A stretch of 64,000 bases of DNA. It comes from Streptomyces sp. AC512_CC834 (GTDB lineage: Bacteria > Actinomycetota > Actinomycetes > Streptomycetales > Streptomycetaceae). This document shows positions 63,050-64,000 of the stretch, in pieces. The stretch covers positions 32,102-96,101 of the forward strand of contig NZ_JAGMUO010000006.1 of assembly GCF_019049325.1 (NCBI RefSeq), written 5' to 3'. The notes under the pieces were generated by a model. That model did no database searches and was not told the origin of the DNA. It worked only from the letters and a program-made list of their open reading frames with translations. The position numbers and the translations under genes were made by a program. Positions within the stretch are counted from its first letter, which is position 1. Every line of letters begins with the position of its first letter.

Positions 63050-63981
63050 CCGTCCGCCTGCGCGGCCATGTCACCGGCAACGGTCTCCAGGCTCTCGATG
63101 AGGGCCTCGGCGGAAGGGCTCAGCGTCCGGGCGGCCGACCGGGTCAGCCCGACGCTGTGCCCGATCGGGTCCAGCGGAACCGACAGCCGCACCAGGCGGT
63201 TGTCGTCCCGGACGATCAGGCTGGGGAGCACCGCGACGACGTCGGTCTCCAGCAGGAGCTGGCGCATGGTGAGGAACGAGGTGGTCTCCACCCGGTTCAG
63301 CGGCAGCGCGAACCCGTGACGGCCGAACAGCTCCTCGACCTCCCGGCGCAGCACGGTCTCCGCCCCCGGCAGGATCCACGGGTGCTCGACCAGTTCCGCG
63401 AGCTCCACCCCTCCCCGGCCCGCGAGCGGGTGGGTGGCCCGGACCACGGGTTCCACCGACTCGTCGTAGAGCTTGCGGCGTTCCATCCGCTCGTCGGAGG
63501 GTGCGGTCAGCCGGCCCACGACGAGGTCGACGCGCCCCGCCTCCAGTTCCAGCAGCAGCGCCTCGGGCGACCCCTCCCGCACGATCACGGTCAGATGGGG
63601 GCGTTCCTTCTTGAGCGCGGCGATGGCCCGCGGCAGGAGCACGTTGGAGCCCGCCAGGTGGGTGCCGACGACCACCGTGCCGCGGTCGGCGGCGGCCAGT
63701 TCCACCACGTGCCGTCCCGCCTGCGCCAGTTGGGCGAGGACCGCCCGTGCGTGCCGGGTGAACGCCTCGCCGAACACCGTCGGGGTGATGCCCCGGGGGC
63801 CGCGCTCGAACAGCGGCACCCCGAGGATGTCCTCCAGCTCGTGCAGGCTGCGGGTCGCGGCGGGCTGTGTCACATGGAGTTCGGCGGCGGCGCCGACGAC
63901 GCTCCCCCGGCGCGAGAGCGCGTCGATCAGGACCAGGTGCCGGAACTTGAGCCGGCCGTCGAGCAGGCGGGGGATCTCCAC
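63016..63981 (-). CDS. LysR-family regulator of the 3-hydroxyanthranilate operon
   Basis: 321 residues. Winged helix GSVVGAAAELHVTQPAATRSLHELEDILG near the N-terminus, GTVVVGTHLAGSNVLLPRAI starting the effector domain. GbpR/PcaQ-like in overall pattern. It is convergent with the operon and overlaps ACMSD by 34 nt, so it does not share a divergent promoter with its likely target. An inducer from the pathway (for example 3-hydroxyanthranilate or a muconate) would fit. Confidence 0.9.
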   Translation of the reverse strand: MEIPRLLDGRLKFRHLVLIDALSRRGSVVGAAAELHVTQPAATRSLHELEDILGVPLFERGPRGITPTVFGEAFTRHARAVLAQLAQAGRHVVELAAADRGTVVVGTHLAGSNVLLPRAIAALKKERPHLTVIVREGSPEALLLELEAGRVDLVVGRLTAPSDERMERRKLYDESVEPVVRATHPLAGRGGVELAELVEHPWILPGAETVLRREVEELFGRHGFALPLNRVETTSFLTMRQLLLETDVVAVLPSLIVRDDNRLVRLSVPLDPIGHSVGLTRSAARTLSPSAEALIESLETVAGDMAAQADGQPRSAPDGPR

Positions 63982-64000
63982 CCCGCGACTCTATCCACCG

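Overview
The window is high-GC actinomycete DNA, almost certainly Streptomyces: codon use is strongly GC3-biased, there are GTG/TTG starts, tightly overlapping stop/start codons, a SARP activator, an ArpA/ScbR-type receptor homologue, and IS1380/IS4 elements. Positions 1-39384 form one biosynthetic gene cluster that runs off the left edge. Positions 39458-42656 are two decayed insertion sequences. From 43222 onward is unrelated accessory chromosome: ABC transporter with a two-component system, MmpL pump with TetR, regulator wreckage, and a complete 3-hydroxyanthranilate catabolic operon.

The cluster looks like an azoxy (valanimycin-type) pathway joined to a type I polyketide synthase. The azoxy half has a PLP decarboxylase (amine source), an acyl-CoA-dehydrogenase-like amine N-hydroxylase with its flavin reductase, a small membrane protein and a diiron protein in the positions of VlmO and VlmB, a DUF2156/MprF-C-type aminoacyl-tRNA transferase like VlmA, and a dedicated seryl-tRNA synthetase like VlmL. 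The polyketide half has a free ACP, a KS-AT-DH-ACP synthase without KR or ER, an acyl-CoA ligase, a type II thioesterase and a SnoaL-like protein. A third block supplies precursors and sulfate: sulfotransferase, CysD, CysN, a cytosolic binding-protein-like gene, a ThDP enzyme, a cystathionine beta-synthase-like enzyme, an amino-acid dehydrogenase, an adenylosuccinate-lyase-like enzyme, SDR, and a cation/proton antiporter. An O6-alkylguanine transferase fused to an AlkA-like glycosylase suggests the product alkylates DNA.

The most unusual finding is a pair of type II, serine-like tRNA genes inside the cluster (6216-6301 minus; 37896-37983 plus). They share acceptor stem, T arm, D-loop core, G73 and a long variable arm, but neither has a usable serine anticodon: one anticodon arm is a closed palindrome, the other has an A at position 33 and a glycine-type triplet. 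Both lie about 40-50 nt downstream of promoters with 11-bp-spaced (G/A)TCAG repeats, and one is immediately upstream of the cluster's seryl-tRNA synthetase gene. I infer that they are non-decoding seryl carriers for the VlmA-like transferase, separated from translation and switched on with the pathway.

The same repeat/-10 arrangement occurs at six promoters in the cluster and defines a probable SARP regulon; the truncated SARP gene at 1-246 is the obvious candidate activator. The right part (53-64 kb) encodes conversion of 3-hydroxyanthranilate to pyruvate and acetyl-CoA, with nearly every gene overlapping the next by a few bases, plus a divergent MHS-type transporter and esterase and a convergent LysR regulator.
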